From the NCBI RefSeq assembly GCF_003058055.1, contig NZ_QBTZ01000001.1, forward strand, positions 1,986,501 to 2,050,500: DNA of 64,000 bases. Reading direction: 5' to 3'. The notes beneath the pieces are model-generated. The model saw nothing but the letters and a program-made list of their open reading frames with translations. It was not told the origin of the DNA and did no database searches. Source of the DNA: Acidovorax sp. 107 (lineage in GTDB: Bacteria; Pseudomonadota; Gammaproteobacteria; Burkholderiales; Burkholderiaceae_C). Both the position numbers and the translations under genes were made by a program. Below, piece by piece: positions 45,981 through 56,294 of this stretch (within the stretch, counting starts at the first letter, position 1; the number at the start of each line of letters is the position of its first letter).

Positions 45981-46050
45981 TTGGGCCTCTTGCGCTCATG
46001 TGAAAAGCGCGGGCAGCTATTGAAATTATAGCTTTTGCGCTTTTCACGGC
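45981..46050 (+). repeat. Dispersed palindromic repeat, copy 6 (11-bp arms)
   Basis: TTGGGCCTCTTGCGCTCATG is followed by GTGAAAAGCGC (46000-46010), which pairs perfectly with GCGCTTTTCAC (46037-46047). Inside, AGCTAT (46015-46020) pairs with ATAGCT (46028-46033). It fills much of the gap between hemF and rsfS. Confidence 0.7.
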
Positions 46051-46052
46051 TT

Positions 46053-47033
46053 TCAGGGCGCAGGGACAGCCCCCTCCGCAAGCCAGTCTCGGCGCACCAA
46101 AAAGCGCTGCGTAAGGTCGGCCTCGGCCGAATCGGCGGCGTCAGACCGCTGGTACGACCACGACACCAGCGGCGGCATGGACAGCAGGATGGACTCGGTG
46201 CGCCCGCCCGACTGCAGGCCAAAGTGCGTGCCCCGGTCCCAGACCAGATTGAACTCGACATAGCGGCCCCGGCGGTAGAGCTGGAAGTCGCGCTCGCGCT
46301 CGCCATAGGGCATGCCCTTGCGTTTCTCGACGATGGGCAGGTAGGCTCTCAGGAACGCGTCGCCCACCGACCGCGTCATGGCCAGGCTTTGTTCAAAGCC
46401 CAGCTCCGAGAAGTCGTCATAGAACACGCCGCCCACGCCGCGCTGCTCGCTGCGGTGCTTGAGGAAGAAATATTCATCGCACCATTGCTTGAAGCGCGGG
46501 TACTTGTCGTCGCCGAAAGCGCTGAGCGCATCGCGGCAGGTACGGTGAAAGTGCACCGCGTCCTCTTCAAACCCGTAGTACGGCGTGAGGTCCATGCCGC
46601 CGCCAAACCAGCAGGTCGGCGCCTTGCCTGGGTGGCCAGCGGCGATCATGCGCACGTTCATGTGCACCGTGGGCACATAGGGGTTACGCGGGTGAAAGAC
46701 CAGCGACACGCCCATGGCCTCGAACGGCGCACCCGCCAGCTCGGGCCGGTGCTGCGTGGCCGAAGGCGGCAGCTGTGGGCCGCGTACGTGGCTGAAGCCG
46801 CACCCAGCGCGCTCGAACACCCGGCCGCCTTCCATGATCTTGGTGATGCCGTCGCCTTGCAGCGGCTCGCCGGGCGGCTTGCTCCAGGCATCGGCCAGAA
46901 AGCGTGCGCCGCCCTCGCCTTCAGCGGCTTCCACGGCTTCCAGCGCATCAGTGATGCGCGCCTGCAGGCCCACCAGGTAGCCGCGCACGCGGGTCACCGT
47001 GTCGGTAGGGTTCAGGGTCTGAGCGTCTGCCAT
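46053..47033 (-). CDS. hemF: Oxygen-dependent coproporphyrinogen III oxidase
   Basis: A 326-residue enzyme of aerobic heme synthesis. It has [15 protein letters not shown], the conserved [10 protein letters not shown] and [23 protein letters not shown] segments, [14 protein letters not shown] and the C-terminal [31 protein letters not shown] signature. Its ATG shares bases with the purD stop, so the two are coupled. Confidence 0.97.
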   Translation of the reverse strand: MADAQTLNPTDTVTRVRGYLVGLQARITDALEAVEAAEGEGGARFLADAWSKPPGEPLQGDGITKIMEGGRVFERAGCGFSHVRGPQLPPSATQHRPELAGAPFEAMGVSLVFHPRNPYVPTVHMNVRMIAAGHPGKAPTCWFGGGMDLTPYYGFEEDAVHFHRTCRDALSAFGDDKYPRFKQWCDEYFFLKHRSEQRGVGGVFYDDFSELGFEQSLAMTRSVGDAFLRAYLPIVEKRKGMPYGERERDFQLYRRGRYVEFNLVWDRGTHFGLQSGGRTESILLSMPPLVSWSYQRSDAADSAEADLTQRFLVRRDWLAEGAVPAP

Positions 47034-48313
47034 CAGCTTTTCAGGGCACGGAAGCCGATGTCGCGGCGGTACTGCGCGCCATCAAACTGGATGCCACGTG
47101 CCACGTCATACGCACGTTGCTGCGCCTGCTTGACGCTGTCGGCCAGCACCGTCACACACAACACCCGGCCACCGGTCACGCTGACCACACCATCCTTCAG
47201 CTGCGTGCCCGCATGGAACACCACGGCATCGTCCGCCTCAGCAGGCAGGCCAGTGATGGGGTCACCCTTGCGCGGGTTCTCCGGGTAGCCATGGGCGGCC
47301 ATGACCACGCCCAGCGCGGTGCGACGGTCCCATTGCAGTTCCATCTGGTCGAGCTTGCCGTCAGCGGCTGCGGCCATCACGTCGCTGAAATCGCTTTTCA
47401 GGCGCATCAGGATGGGCTGCGTCTCGGGGTCACCCATGCGGCAGTTGAATTCGAGCGTCTTGGGCTGGCCCTTGGCGTCGATCATCAGCCCGGCGTACAG
47501 GAAGCCGGTGTAAGGAATGCCGTCCTTTTCCATGCCACGGATCGTGGGCAGGATGATCTCGCGCATGGCACGGGCGTGCACGTCGGCCGTGACCACGGGC
47601 GCGGGCGAGTAGGCGCCCATGCCACCGGTGTTGGGGCCTTCGTCGCCGTCCTTCAGGCGCTTGTGGTCCTGGCTGGTGGCCAGGGCCAGCACGTTCTTGC
47701 CGTCGCACAGCACGATGAAACTGGCTTCTTCGCCTTCGAGGAATTCCTCGATCACCACGCGCGCGCCGCCTTCGTTGTGCGTCACGCCGTATTTGTTGTC
47801 CACCAGCATGAAGTCCACTGCGTCGTGGGCCTCCTGCAGCGTCATGGCCACGACCACGCCCTTGCCAGCCGCCAATCCGTCGGCCTTGATGACGATGGGC
47901 GCGCCCAATCGGTCCACGAAAGCGTGGGCCGCTGCCGGGTCGGTGAAGGTGTCGTAGTCGGCCGTAGGGATGCCATGGCGGCGCATGAAGGCCTTGCTGA
48001 ACGCCTTGGAGCTTTCCAGCTGAGCAGCCGCCTTGGTGGGGCCGAAAATGCGCAGGCCGTGGGCGCGGAACTCATCGACCACACCGGCGGCCAGGGGCGC
48101 CTCGGGGCCCACCACGGTCAGCGCGATCTTTTCGGCCTGGGCCCAGGTGCGCAGCTCGCGCACGTCGGAGATCGCGACGTTTTCGAGCTTGGGGTTCAAG
48201 GCCGTGCCACCGTTGCCGGGTGCCACAAACACCTTGGTCACCTTGGGGGACTGGCTCAGTTTCCACGCCATCGCGTGTTCACGGCCGCCGCCACCAATCA
48301 CAAGTACTTTCAT
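47033..48313 (-). CDS. purD: Phosphoribosylamine-glycine ligase
   Basis: A 426-residue ATP-grasp enzyme catalysing the second step of purine synthesis. The N-terminal [16 protein letters not shown], the TADYDTF segment, the ATP-grasp loop [16 protein letters not shown] and [17 protein letters not shown] are typical. It stands between yebC and hemF on one strand. Confidence 0.97.
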   Translation of the reverse strand: MKVLVIGGGGREHAMAWKLSQSPKVTKVFVAPGNGGTALNPKLENVAISDVRELRTWAQAEKIALTVVGPEAPLAAGVVDEFRAHGLRIFGPTKAAAQLESSKAFSKAFMRRHGIPTADYDTFTDPAAAHAFVDRLGAPIVIKADGLAAGKGVVVAMTLQEAHDAVDFMLVDNKYGVTHNEGGARVVIEEFLEGEEASFIVLCDGKNVLALATSQDHKRLKDGDEGPNTGGMGAYSPAPVVTADVHARAMREIILPTIRGMEKDGIPYTGFLYAGLMIDAKGQPKTLEFNCRMGDPETQPILMRLKSDFSDVMAAAADGKLDQMELQWDRRTALGVVMAAHGYPENPRKGDPITGLPAEADDAVVFHAGTQLKDGVVSVTGGRVLCVTVLADSVKQAQQRAYDVARGIQFDGAQYRRDIGFRALKS

Positions 48314-48427
48314 AGGAACCTTTGGTGAACCCGGCCCACAGCGCTGCGCTGCTGGGTGGGGTTCGGGGGAATATCAGTCGGAAAACAGGTCAGGGCAAGA
48401 AAAAAGCGGTGATCTACGGGTGCAAAG

Positions 48428-49147
48428 TCACAGCGCCGCGTTGTGGTAGACCTCTTGCGTGTCGTCCAGGTCTTCCAGCACATCCAGCAGCTTTTGCATC
48501 TTGGCGGCGTCTTCGCCGGTCAGCTCGATCGTGTTTTCGGGCCGCATGGTCACGCCCGCCACCTCGGCCGTCAGGCCAGCGGCCTCCAGGGCGTTCTTCA
48601 CAGCTTCAAAGTCGGCCGGGGCAGTCAACACCTCCACCGCGCCGTCTTCGTCGGTCACCACGTCTTCGGCGCCCGCCTCCAGCGCCACTTCCATCACCTT
48701 GTCTTCGCTGGTGCCGGGTGCAAAAATCAGCTGGCCCACGTTCCTGAACTGGAACACCACCGAGCCTTCAGTGCCCATGTTGCCGCCGTGTTTGCTGAAC
48801 GCGTGGCGCACTTCGGCCACGGTGCGCACGCGGTTGTCGGTCATGGTGTCGATCATGATGGCCGCGCCACCAATGCCATAGCCTTCGTAGCGGATTTCTT
48901 CGTAGGTCAGGCCTTCGGCGTTGCCCGTGGCCTTGTCGATGTTGTATTTGATGCGGTCGGCAGGCATGTTGGCCGCCTTGGCCTTGTCCACCGCCAGGCG
49001 CAGGCGGGGGTTGGCAGACAGGTCACCGCCACCGGCACGGGCGGCCACAGTGATTTCACGAATGATGCGGGTCCAGATCTTGCCGCGTTTTTCATCCTGC
49101 CGCCCCTTGCGGTGCTGGATATTCGCCCATTTACTGTGTCCTGCCAC
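48428..49147 (-). CDS. yebC: YebC/TACO1-family protein
   Basis: A 239-residue YebC-type protein: [28 protein letters not shown] at the N-terminus, [15 protein letters not shown], and [23 protein letters not shown]. The family was described as transcriptional regulators, and newer work assigns some members a role in translation of difficult sequences; the sequence alone does not decide. It is the first gene of the minus-strand block. Confidence 0.95.
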   Translation of the reverse strand: MAGHSKWANIQHRKGRQDEKRGKIWTRIIREITVAARAGGGDLSANPRLRLAVDKAKAANMPADRIKYNIDKATGNAEGLTYEEIRYEGYGIGGAAIMIDTMTDNRVRTVAEVRHAFSKHGGNMGTEGSVVFQFRNVGQLIFAPGTSEDKVMEVALEAGAEDVVTDEDGAVEVLTAPADFEAVKNALEAAGLTAEVAGVTMRPENTIELTGEDAAKMQKLLDVLEDLDDTQEVYHNAAL

Positions 49148-49226
49148 GGGAAGTCCTTTTGTATTGATTTAATCTAGTGGGCGCGATTTTACTTTTGCCC
49201 GCCACCGATCTCCGAGGAAACCCTAA

Positions 49227-50765
49227 ATGGCCGAACCCCTGCTGATTGCCAAGCATGACAACATCGAATGCCACCTGCTGCCGGGGCTGGCCAACCGGCA
49301 CGGGCTCATCACCGGCGCCACCGGCACGGGCAAGACCGTGACCCTGCAGACGCTGGCCGAAAACTTCTCGCGCATTGGCGTGCCGGTGTTCATGGCCGAC
49401 GTGAAGGGCGACCTGACCGGCGCCAGCCAGCCCGGCAAGATCGGCGACAAGCTGGCGGCCGTGCTCAAGGAGCGGGGCCTGGACCTGCCCACGCCCCTGG
49501 CCTGCCCCACCACGCTGTGGGATGTGTTTGGCGAACAGGGCCACCCGGTGCGCGCCACGGTGTCCGACATGGGCCCGCTGCTCCTGGGCCGCATGCTCAA
49601 CCTGAACGAAACGCAGCTGGGCGTGCTCAATCTGGTGTTCAAGATCGCCGACGACAACGGCATGCTGCTGCTGGACCTGAAAGACCTGCGGGCCATGCTG
49701 CAGTACGTGGGCGACAACGCCAAGGAGTTCACCACCGAATACGGCAATGTCAGCGCCGCCAGCGTGGGCGCCATCCAGCGCGGACTGCTGCAGATCGAGC
49801 AGCAAGGCGGCGACCAGTTCTTTGGCGAGCCCATGCTCAACATCCAGGACTTCATGCAGACGGTGGACGGCCACGGCGTGGTCAACATCCTGGCGGCCGA
49901 CAAGCTCATGAACTCGCCGCGCCTGTACGCCACATTCCTCTTGTGGATGCTGTCCGAGCTGTTCGAGCAATTGCCTGAAATCGGCGACCCCGAGCAGCCC
50001 AAGCTGGTGTTCTTCTTTGACGAGGCCCACCTGCTGTTCAACGAGGCGCCCAAGGTGCTCATCGAGCGCATCGAGCTGGTGGTGCGGCTGGTGCGGTCCA
50101 AGGGCGTGGGCGTGTACTTCGTCACGCAGAATCCGCTCGACATCCCCGACAGCGTGCTGGCCCAACTGGGCAACCGCGTGCAGCATGCGCTGCGCGCTTT
50201 CACGCCCCGCGACCAGAAGGCCGTGAAGGCCACGGCCACCACCATGCGGCAAAAGCCGGGGCTGGACATTGAAACCGCCATCACCGAGCTGGCCGTGGGC
50301 GAGGCGCTGGTGAGCTTTCTGGACGCCAAGGGCCGCCCCAGTGTGACCGAGCGCGTGTTTGTGCTGCCTCCTGGCAGCCAGCTTGGGCCCATCACGCCGC
50401 AGCAGCGCCAGGCGCTCATGGCCAGCTCGCTGGTCGCAGGCGTGTACGAAAAGGTGGTGGACCGCGAGTCCGCCTACGAAAAACTCAAGGGCCGCGCCGT
50501 AGAAGCGGGCGAGCAGGCCGGCAATGCGGCGGGCGGAGGCAATGGCAAAGTTGCGACCGGCACACCTGCCGAAGAAGGCGGTGGCCTGCTGGGTGGGCTG
50601 AACGATGTGCTGTTTGGCAGCACCGGCCCGCGCGGCGGCAAACGCGACGGCCTGGCGCAGACCATGGCCAAGTCCGCCGTGCGCACCATGGGCACCACGA
50701 TTGGCAAGGAGATTCTGCGGGGCGTGCTGGGCGGCATCTTTGGCGGGGGCAGCAAGCGCCGTTGA
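49227..50765 (+). CDS. HerA-like DUF853 ATPase
   Basis: A 512-residue ATPase of the HerA/FtsK superfamily. The P-loop is GATGTGKT (residues 30-37), the Walker B region is [13 protein letters not shown] (about 257-269), and [38 protein letters not shown] is the DUF853 signature. The C-terminus (after about residue 430) is Gly/Ala-rich and probably disordered. E. coli YjgR is the familiar relative; its role is not settled. GAGGAAA precedes the ATG. No NurA-type nuclease gene is adjacent, so a HerA-NurA pair is not supported. Confidence 0.92.
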   Translation: MAEPLLIAKHDNIECHLLPGLANRHGLITGATGTGKTVTLQTLAENFSRIGVPVFMADVKGDLTGASQPGKIGDKLAAVLKERGLDLPTPLACPTTLWDVFGEQGHPVRATVSDMGPLLLGRMLNLNETQLGVLNLVFKIADDNGMLLLDLKDLRAMLQYVGDNAKEFTTEYGNVSAASVGAIQRGLLQIEQQGGDQFFGEPMLNIQDFMQTVDGHGVVNILAADKLMNSPRLYATFLLWMLSELFEQLPEIGDPEQPKLVFFFDEAHLLFNEAPKVLIERIELVVRLVRSKGVGVYFVTQNPLDIPDSVLAQLGNRVQHALRAFTPRDQKAVKATATTMRQKPGLDIETAITELAVGEALVSFLDAKGRPSVTERVFVLPPGSQLGPITPQQRQALMASSLVAGVYEKVVDRESAYEKLKGRAVEAGEQAGNAAGGGNGKVATGTPAEEGGGLLGGLNDVLFGSTGPRGGKRDGLAQTMAKSAVRTMGTTIGKEILRGVLGGIFGGGSKRR

Positions 50766-50949
50766 CATCGCTGGTACAGCGCCTGGCGTCATAGACCGGC
50801 GCCCCCTCCCGCCCCTGCGGTTTGCCTCCCCTGCCAAAGCGCATCTCACAGCGCCTGTGACCGTTCGACGACACCTCGCAAGTCGTCACAAATCAGTCAC
50901 ATGGCCGTCGTGAAATCGCCATACACAACAACAAAAAGGAGGAGGGACG

Positions 50950-51762
50950 ATGACACGTATCGAAAACGTTCTGCTGCGCTGGGGCGGCAAGGTCATGCTG
51001 CTGGCGATCGGGGTGTGGGTGGCAGCCATCCTCGGCATCTTTGCAGGCGTCTGGCGCCTGCGCTGGCCCTGGGTCCTGTACTTCATTGCCACTGTCCTCT
51101 TCACGGCGCTGGTGATCCAGTGGACCAATGCCGTGCGCCAGCGCTACATCCGCGAAGCTCCCCTGCCCCGCTTTCTGCAGCGCAAGCTGCGCGAGACCTA
51201 CCCCCACCTGAGCACCCGCGACTGTGAACTGGTGGAGCGCGGCCTGCGCCAGTTCTTCATGGCCTGCCTGCGCAGCAACCAGCAGTTTGTGGCCATGCCC
51301 TCCAAGGCGGTCGATGCGCTGTGGCACGAGTTCATCCTGCACACCCAGGCGTACAAGCTGTGGTGCCAGAACGCGCTGGGTTTCTTCTTGCACCACACCC
51401 CCGCCGAGGCTTTGGGCCACAAGGCACGCCACAACGATGGGCTGCGCCGCTGCTGGTACTGGGTGTGCAAGGAAGAGTCCATCGACCCCAAGGCGCCCAG
51501 CCGCCTGCCCCTGCTGTTTGCGCTGGACGCCAAGTTCGCGATTGCCGGGGGCTTCAGCTACGTGCCCGATTGCTCCGACATTGCCCGCAAGAGCGACGCC
51601 GGCGGCAGCGGCGGCGACAGCTACTGCGGCACCAGTTTTTCAGACGGCAGCTACAGCGGCAGCTCGGGCGACTTTGGCGGTGCCGAGAGTTCGGATGCAG
51701 GCAGTGACGGCGGCGGGGATGGCGGGGGCGACGGCGGCGGTTGTGGCGGCGGTGGGGACTGA
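50950..51762 (+). CDS. Glycine-rich-domain (DUF1399-like) membrane protein
   Basis: This 270-residue protein has two N-terminal membrane helices (about residues 15-37 and 43-61), a cytoplasmic domain, and a Gly/Ser/Asp tail ending in GGGDGGGDGGGCGGGGD. The middle, MPSKAVDALWHEFILHTQAYKLWC followed by FFLHHTPAE, resembles the W-H-x-H/Y-x-x-C-x-x-x-H-P pattern of DUF1399 glycine-rich domain proteins best known in plants and fungi. A GGAGGAGGG ribosome-binding site precedes it. The function is unknown. The Gly tail suggests surface or self-assembly behaviour, but this is inference. Confidence 0.75.
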   Translation: MTRIENVLLRWGGKVMLLAIGVWVAAILGIFAGVWRLRWPWVLYFIATVLFTALVIQWTNAVRQRYIREAPLPRFLQRKLRETYPHLSTRDCELVERGLRQFFMACLRSNQQFVAMPSKAVDALWHEFILHTQAYKLWCQNALGFFLHHTPAEALGHKARHNDGLRRCWYWVCKEESIDPKAPSRLPLLFALDAKFAIAGGFSYVPDCSDIARKSDAGGSGGDSYCGTSFSDGSYSGSSGDFGGAESSDAGSDGGGDGGGDGGGCGGGGD

Positions 51763-51823
51763 GCGCCAGATCCACCGCCCCAAACGCCCCACTGGCGCCA
51801 CAACGTCAGCCCCATTCACTCTC

Positions 51824-51880
51824 TTTTTGATAGCCATCCGGGCATGATGCACTAGCGCATGCAGCCAAAATGGCCTGAAA
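51824..51880 (-). repeat. Dispersed palindromic repeat, copy 7
   Basis: On the minus strand it reads TTTCAGGCCATTTTGGCTGC, ATGCGCTAGTGCATCATGCC, CGGATGGCTATCAAAAAG. The left arm is intact and the right arm has decayed (GCCCGG for GCGCTAG). Confidence 0.65.
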
Positions 51881-51940
51881 TCACGCCCAGTCACCCAGGC
51901 GACGACCGGGCCTGCGCCCACCGGTCTACAGTGGCACCCC

Positions 51941-52783
51941 ATGAACACCCTCACCTGCTTTTCCCTCAGCATCACCAACCACGTGGCCCATCTGGTTCTG
52001 AACAAACCCGAGGCCATGAACACCATGCACCCCACCTTCTGGCGCGAGCTGGACACGGTGCTGGCCCAGCTGCACCAGGCGGGCGAGGCGCGGGCACTGG
52101 TCATCAGCAGCACCGGCAAACACTTCAGCGCAGGCATGGCGCTGGAGACCTTTGGCGGGGCCATCACCATGGACGACCAGAGCCCCGAAGGCCGGGCCGC
52201 CATCTTCGACCTGCTGACCGACATGCAGGCCACCTTCACCCGCATCGACAGCCTGCGCATCCCGGTGATCATGGCCATCCATGGCGGCTGCATCGGCGGT
52301 GCGGTGGACATGGTTACGGCGGGCTGCATCCGCTACGCCACGCAGGATGCGTTCTTCTGCATCCAGGAAATCAACATCGGCATGGTGGCCGACGTAGGCA
52401 CGCTACAGCGCCTGCCCAAGCTCATCCCGCTGGGCGTGGTCAAAGAGCTGGCCTACACCGGCCGCCGCCTGAGCGCGGCCAAGGCCCTGGACTACGGCCT
52501 GGTCAACGAAGTGTTCGACACGCAGGAGGCCATGCTGGCCGCCGCACTGCAGTGTGCCAAGGAGATCGCGTCCAAACCCCCGGTGGCCATCTGGGGCACC
52601 AAGCAGGCCGTGAACTACGCGCGCGATCACAGCGTGGAAGACAGCCTGCGCCAGATGGGCTGGCTGCAGGGCGCCATCTGGAGCAACCAGCATGTGCGCG
52701 AATCGGTCACGGCCATGAAGCAAAAGCGCGCCGGCGAGTTCCCGGCACTCACACCGCTGCAGCGGTTCAGCGAACTGGGCTGA
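51941..52783 (+). CDS. Enoyl-CoA hydratase/isomerase family protein
   Basis: A 280-residue crotonase-fold enzyme. It has the oxyanion-hole segments ISSTGKHFSAGMALETFGG and MAIHGGCIGGAVDMVTAGCIRYAT, and the downstream FFCIQEINIGMVADVGTLQRLPKLI. The aspartate in MVADVGTLQRLP, with glutamate in FCIQEINIG, recalls delta(3,5)-delta(2,4)-dienoyl-CoA isomerases, so it probably rearranges or hydrates enoyl-CoAs in fatty-acid breakdown. It stands alone between two dispersed repeats. Confidence 0.88.
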   Translation: MNTLTCFSLSITNHVAHLVLNKPEAMNTMHPTFWRELDTVLAQLHQAGEARALVISSTGKHFSAGMALETFGGAITMDDQSPEGRAAIFDLLTDMQATFTRIDSLRIPVIMAIHGGCIGGAVDMVTAGCIRYATQDAFFCIQEINIGMVADVGTLQRLPKLIPLGVVKELAYTGRRLSAAKALDYGLVNEVFDTQEAMLAAALQCAKEIASKPPVAIWGTKQAVNYARDHSVEDSLRQMGWLQGAIWSNQHVRESVTAMKQKRAGEFPALTPLQRFSELG

Positions 52784-52840
52784 CAGCCACCGGGCCACGC
52801 CATGTGGCCCGGCTGATGACGCGCGCACGGCACGCGCCGC

Positions 52841-52903
52841 ATCAAAATGTATAGCTACCCAGGTATGCGGCACTAGCGCTTGCAGGCTCTTTTGCTTGAA
52901 ATG
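52841..52903 (-). repeat. Dispersed palindromic repeat, copy 8
   Basis: On the minus strand it reads CATTTCAAGCAAAAGAGCCT, GCAAGCGCTAGTGCCGCATA, then a decayed right arm, GTAGCTAT and a tail. It lies between the crotonase and dehydratase genes, about one kilobase from copy 7. Confidence 0.65.
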
Positions 52904-52987
52904 GCGGGGCAAAGGGCTATCATCAGGCTTCAAGGATTGGGCTAGGTATAGCCGTCCTCCAGCCCTGCCCACAAGGATGCCGCCACC

Positions 52988-53962
52988 ATGACGCTGCCCA
53001 GCCTGACCCCACCCACCTACGACGATGTGGCCGCTGCCGCGCACCGGCTCAAGGGCATGGCGCACCACACGCCCGTGCTGCGCTCCAGCACCGCCGATGA
53101 GCGGCTGGGCGCGCAGCTGTTCTTCAAGTGCGAGAACCTGCAACGCACCGGCGCCTTCAAGTTCCGGGGTGCGTTCAACGCCCTGGCGCAGTTCACCGAC
53201 GAGCAGCGCGAACGCGGTGTGCTGGCCTTCTCGGCCGGCAACCACGCCCAGGCGATAGCACTGTCGGCGCGGCTGCTGGACATGCCCGCCGCCATCGTCA
53301 TGCCCGAGGATGCCCCCGCCTCCAAGATGGCCGCCACCCGCGAGTACGGCGCGCAGGTCGTTACCTACAACCGCTACACCGAAGACCGCGAAGCCATCAG
53401 CCGCCGCCTGGCGCTGGAGCGTGGAATGACGCTGGTGCCCCCGTTCGACCACCCCCATGTCATTGCGGGCCAGGGCACAGCGGCCAAAGAGTTTTTTGAA
53501 GAAGTGCCCAACCTGGACTATCTCTTCGTCTGCGTGGGCGGCGGCGGCCTCCTGGCCGGCAGCCTGCTCGCCGCCGAGGCCCTGGCGCCGCAATGCCGGG
53601 TGGTGGGTGTGGAGCCTGCAGCGGGCAATGACGGCCAGCAGTCGATCAAAGCCGGGCATGTGGTGCAGATTCCCACGCCCCACACCATTGCCGACGGCGC
53701 ACAAACCCAGGCGCTGGGCCAGCTCACCTTCCCCATCATCCAGCGCCTGGCGGACGATATGGTCACGGTCACCGACGAACAACTGGTGGAGTCCCTGCGC
53801 TTTTTTGCCGAGCGCATGAAGATCGTGGTCGAGCCCACAGGCGCCCTGGCCTTTGCCGGGGCCCAGCACGGCAACGTGGACATCCATGGCGCGCGCGTCG
53901 GCATCCTCATCAGCGGCGGCAACGTCGATTTGTCGCGGCTGGCGCGGTTTCTGGCAGACTAG
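52988..53962 (+). CDS. Threonine/serine dehydratase-like PLP enzyme
   Basis: A 324-residue fold-type II PLP enzyme. The cofactor lysine is K58 in LQRTGAFKFRGAFNAL, the phosphate-binding loop is VGGGGLLAGSL, and FSAGNHAQAIAL is the substrate loop. There is no C-terminal ACT domain, so it resembles catabolic threonine dehydratases or serine racemases, not the isoleucine-regulated IlvA. Confidence 0.9.
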   Translation: MTLPSLTPPTYDDVAAAAHRLKGMAHHTPVLRSSTADERLGAQLFFKCENLQRTGAFKFRGAFNALAQFTDEQRERGVLAFSAGNHAQAIALSARLLDMPAAIVMPEDAPASKMAATREYGAQVVTYNRYTEDREAISRRLALERGMTLVPPFDHPHVIAGQGTAAKEFFEEVPNLDYLFVCVGGGGLLAGSLLAAEALAPQCRVVGVEPAAGNDGQQSIKAGHVVQIPTPHTIADGAQTQALGQLTFPIIQRLADDMVTVTDEQLVESLRFFAERMKIVVEPTGALAFAGAQHGNVDIHGARVGILISGGNVDLSRLARFLAD

Positions 53963-54045
53963 CCCCCACTTTTTCAATCATCGCGCGGTAGAGCGCGCCG
54001 GTGCATCGGCACCGAGGCCTCTGCCCTCCTCCTTTCAGGTTCCCC

Positions 54046-54675
54046 ATGAGCAACGTCACCGTCATCACCCACCCCCTCGTCCAGCACAAGCTCACGCTGA
54101 TGCGCAAGAAGGACGCCAGCACCAACAGCTTTCGCCGCCTGCTGGGCGAGCTGTCCACGCTGATGGCGTACGAAGTGACGCGCGACATGCCGCTGCAGGA
54201 CGTGCAGATCGAAACCCCGCTGGAAACCATGACCGGCAAGATGATCGACGGCAAGAAGCTGGTGCTGGTCTCCATCCTGCGCGCGGGCAACGGCTTTCTG
54301 GACGGCATGCTCAACGTGGTGCCCGGCGCGCGTGTGGGCCACATCGGCCTGTACCGCGACCCGGCCACGCTGCAGCCCGTGGAGTACTACTTCAAGATGC
54401 CGTCCGAAATGGACGAGCGCGACATCATCGTGGTGGACCCCATGCTAGCCACCGGCAACTCGGCGGCCGCTTGCGTGGACCGTCTCAAGAAGCTCAACCC
54501 CCGCTCCATCAAGTTCGTCTGTCTGCTGGCCGCGCCCGAAGGCGTGGCCACGCTGCAAAAGGCGCACCCCGACGTGCCGATCTTCACCGCCGCCATCGAC
54601 CGCGAGCTGAACGACCACGGCTACATCCTGCCGGGACTGGGCGATGCGGGCGACCGCATTTTTGGCACCAAATAA
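54046..54675 (+). CDS. upp: Uracil phosphoribosyltransferase
   Basis: A 209-residue salvage enzyme making UMP from uracil and PRPP. It has [23 protein letters not shown] at the start, the PRPP loop [19 protein letters not shown] and the uracil-binding [18 protein letters not shown] at the end. The ATG at 54046 is chosen because the family begins there. It has its own terminator but lies directly before the nucleobase/nucleoside import cluster. Confidence 0.96.
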   Translation: MSNVTVITHPLVQHKLTLMRKKDASTNSFRRLLGELSTLMAYEVTRDMPLQDVQIETPLETMTGKMIDGKKLVLVSILRAGNGFLDGMLNVVPGARVGHIGLYRDPATLQPVEYYFKMPSEMDERDIIVVDPMLATGNSAAACVDRLKKLNPRSIKFVCLLAAPEGVATLQKAHPDVPIFTAAIDRELNDHGYILPGLGDAGDRIFGTK

Positions 54676-54700
54676 GCGCACAGCCCCTGCGGCCTGCACC

Positions 54701-54739
54701 AGCCACCCCGAGGCGCCTGCGCCCGGCGGTGGCTTTTTT
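54701..54739 (+). terminator. Terminator after upp
   Basis: AGCCACC (54701-54707) pairs with GGTGGCT (54728-54734), with an inner GC-rich pairing, followed by six T's. Confidence 0.85.
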
Positions 54740-54898
54740 CATGGCCGCTCGCTTCTGTCCGCCAATTTTTTACCACTTGGTGGCTTTCCTCTGGCAGACT
54801 TGCCAGCGGTTTGCCGCAGCCTGGGGCCCGACTGGCGCGCTCCTTGCTACACCAAGACATCTTCAACCCCTTGTTCGCTTGTCTGAAGGAACCCCACC

Positions 54899-55909
54899 AT
54901 GACCACTCGCCGCATCTTTACCGGACGCCTGCTCTGCACCTCCATGGCCCTCTCGGCCGCCATGGCGATGGCGCCCTCTCTGGCCCTGGCACAGTCCAAG
55001 ATCAAGGTCGCGGCGATCTACACGGTGCCTTTTGAACAGCAATGGGTCAGCCGCATCCACAAGGCCCTGAAGGCCGCCGAAGCACGCGGCGAGATCGAAT
55101 ACAAGGCCAGCGAAAACGTCAGCAACGCCGACTACGAACGCGTGATGCGCGAGTACGCCACCGGCGGCAACCAACTCATCCTGGGCGAAGCCTTTGCGGT
55201 GGAAGCCGCCGCCCGCAAGGTGGCCAAGGACTTCCCCAAGACGTCCTTCCTGCTCGGCTCCTCCGGCAAGCCGCAGGCGCCCAACTTCAGCGTGTTCGAC
55301 AACTACATCCAGGAACCCGCCTACCTCAGCGGCATGGTGGCCGGCGGCATGACCAAGACCAACAAGATCGGTATGGTGGGCGGCTTCCCCATCCCCGAAG
55401 TCAACCGCCTGATGCACGCCTTCATGGCGGGCGCCAAAGAGACCAACCCCAAGGTCGAGTTCACCATCACCTTCATCAACAGCTGGTTTGACCCACCCAA
55501 GGCCAAGGAAGCCACCTTCGCCATGATCGACAAGGGTGCTGACGTGCTCTATGCCGAGCGCTTCGGTGTGAGCGACGCCGCCAAGGAAAAAGGCAAGCTC
55601 GCCATCGGCAACGTGATCAACACACAAGAGCAGTACCCCGACACCGTGGTCGCATCGGCCCTGTGGCACATGGAGCCCAGCATTGAGCGCGCGCTCAAGC
55701 TGGTCAAGGACGGCAAGTTCACCGCCGAGGACTACGGCCCGTATTCAATGATGAAGCACAAGGGCTCCGAACTCGCGCCCCTGGGCACGTTCGAGAAGAA
55801 GGTGCCTGCCGACATCGTCGCCAAGGTCAAGGCCAAGGAGGCCGACATCCTGGCCGGCAAGTTCACCGTCAAGGTAGACGACAGCCAGCCCAAGTCCACG
55901 GCCAAGTAA
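54899..55909 (+). CDS. BMP-family ABC transporter substrate-binding protein
   Basis: A 336-residue basic-membrane-protein-type binding protein. The signal peptide runs to about residue 31 (AMAPSLALAQ). The family segments KIKVAAIYTVPFEQQWVSRIHKAL, YIQEPAYLSGMVAGGMTKTNKIGMVGGFPIPEVNRLMHAFM and NTQEQYPDTVVAS are present. Related proteins (PnrA, NupN-type) bind purine nucleosides or bases. A good AAGGA site precedes it. It heads a cluster with a nucleosidase, a two-domain ATPase, two permeases and a deaminase. Confidence 0.93.
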   Translation: MTTRRIFTGRLLCTSMALSAAMAMAPSLALAQSKIKVAAIYTVPFEQQWVSRIHKALKAAEARGEIEYKASENVSNADYERVMREYATGGNQLILGEAFAVEAAARKVAKDFPKTSFLLGSSGKPQAPNFSVFDNYIQEPAYLSGMVAGGMTKTNKIGMVGGFPIPEVNRLMHAFMAGAKETNPKVEFTITFINSWFDPPKAKEATFAMIDKGADVLYAERFGVSDAAKEKGKLAIGNVINTQEQYPDTVVASALWHMEPSIERALKLVKDGKFTAEDYGPYSMMKHKGSELAPLGTFEKKVPADIVAKVKAKEADILAGKFTVKVDDSQPKSTAK

Positions 55910-55989
55910 GGGGAGTGGATGACAAAACACTTCTGGCGTTGTTGCTGTGTCTTGTCGTACTTGCAGTACTGCCTGCGACACAGCGCTTA

Positions 55990-56191
55990 GGGATGCTCTG
56001 CACAAATCATCGCGCCGTGTGCATCTACGGACTCGGGCGATCTGCTGCGTTGCAAATACTCGCAATAGCTACGGCTATTGCTGCGTTTTGCGCCTTGCAG
56101 CCCGCTCCGATCCGCAGCGCACACTTGCCGCTCGATTCGTACAGAGGATCCCAGACCAGAACCGCTGCGCTGCGCTTTGTCAGACACTCCC
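55990..56191. mobile_element. Candidate MITE (about 200 bp) with imperfect terminal inverted repeats
   Basis: The left end GGGATGCTCTGCACAAA (from 55990) resembles the inverted right end GGGAGTGTCTGACAAA (to 56191). The interior is a large imperfect palindrome: GTGTGC (56017-56022) with GCACAC (56119-56124) outside, and GCAATAGC-TACG-GCTATTGC (56062-56081) at the centre. No gene fits inside and no clear target duplication is visible. It fills the gap (55910-56294) between the binding-protein and nucleosidase genes. Confidence 0.5.
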
Positions 56192-56294
56192 AATCCAGCA
56201 CGAATCAACGGGATAAATAACTGGGCCACCACTCACTGCGGTGGCCCTTTCCGTTGTCTGTGCTCTCCCTTCACTGTCACCACTCGGCAAGCCC

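Noticed and set aside
49227-50765. HerA-NurA type defence or repair pair
   Set aside because: The ATPase matches DUF853, a housekeeping-type relative, and no NurA, Sir2 or nuclease gene is adjacent.
49131-50849. A 572-codon open frame opposite the HerA-like gene
   Set aside because: The product is repetitive and without domains; the plus strand has Walker motifs and a good ribosome-binding site.
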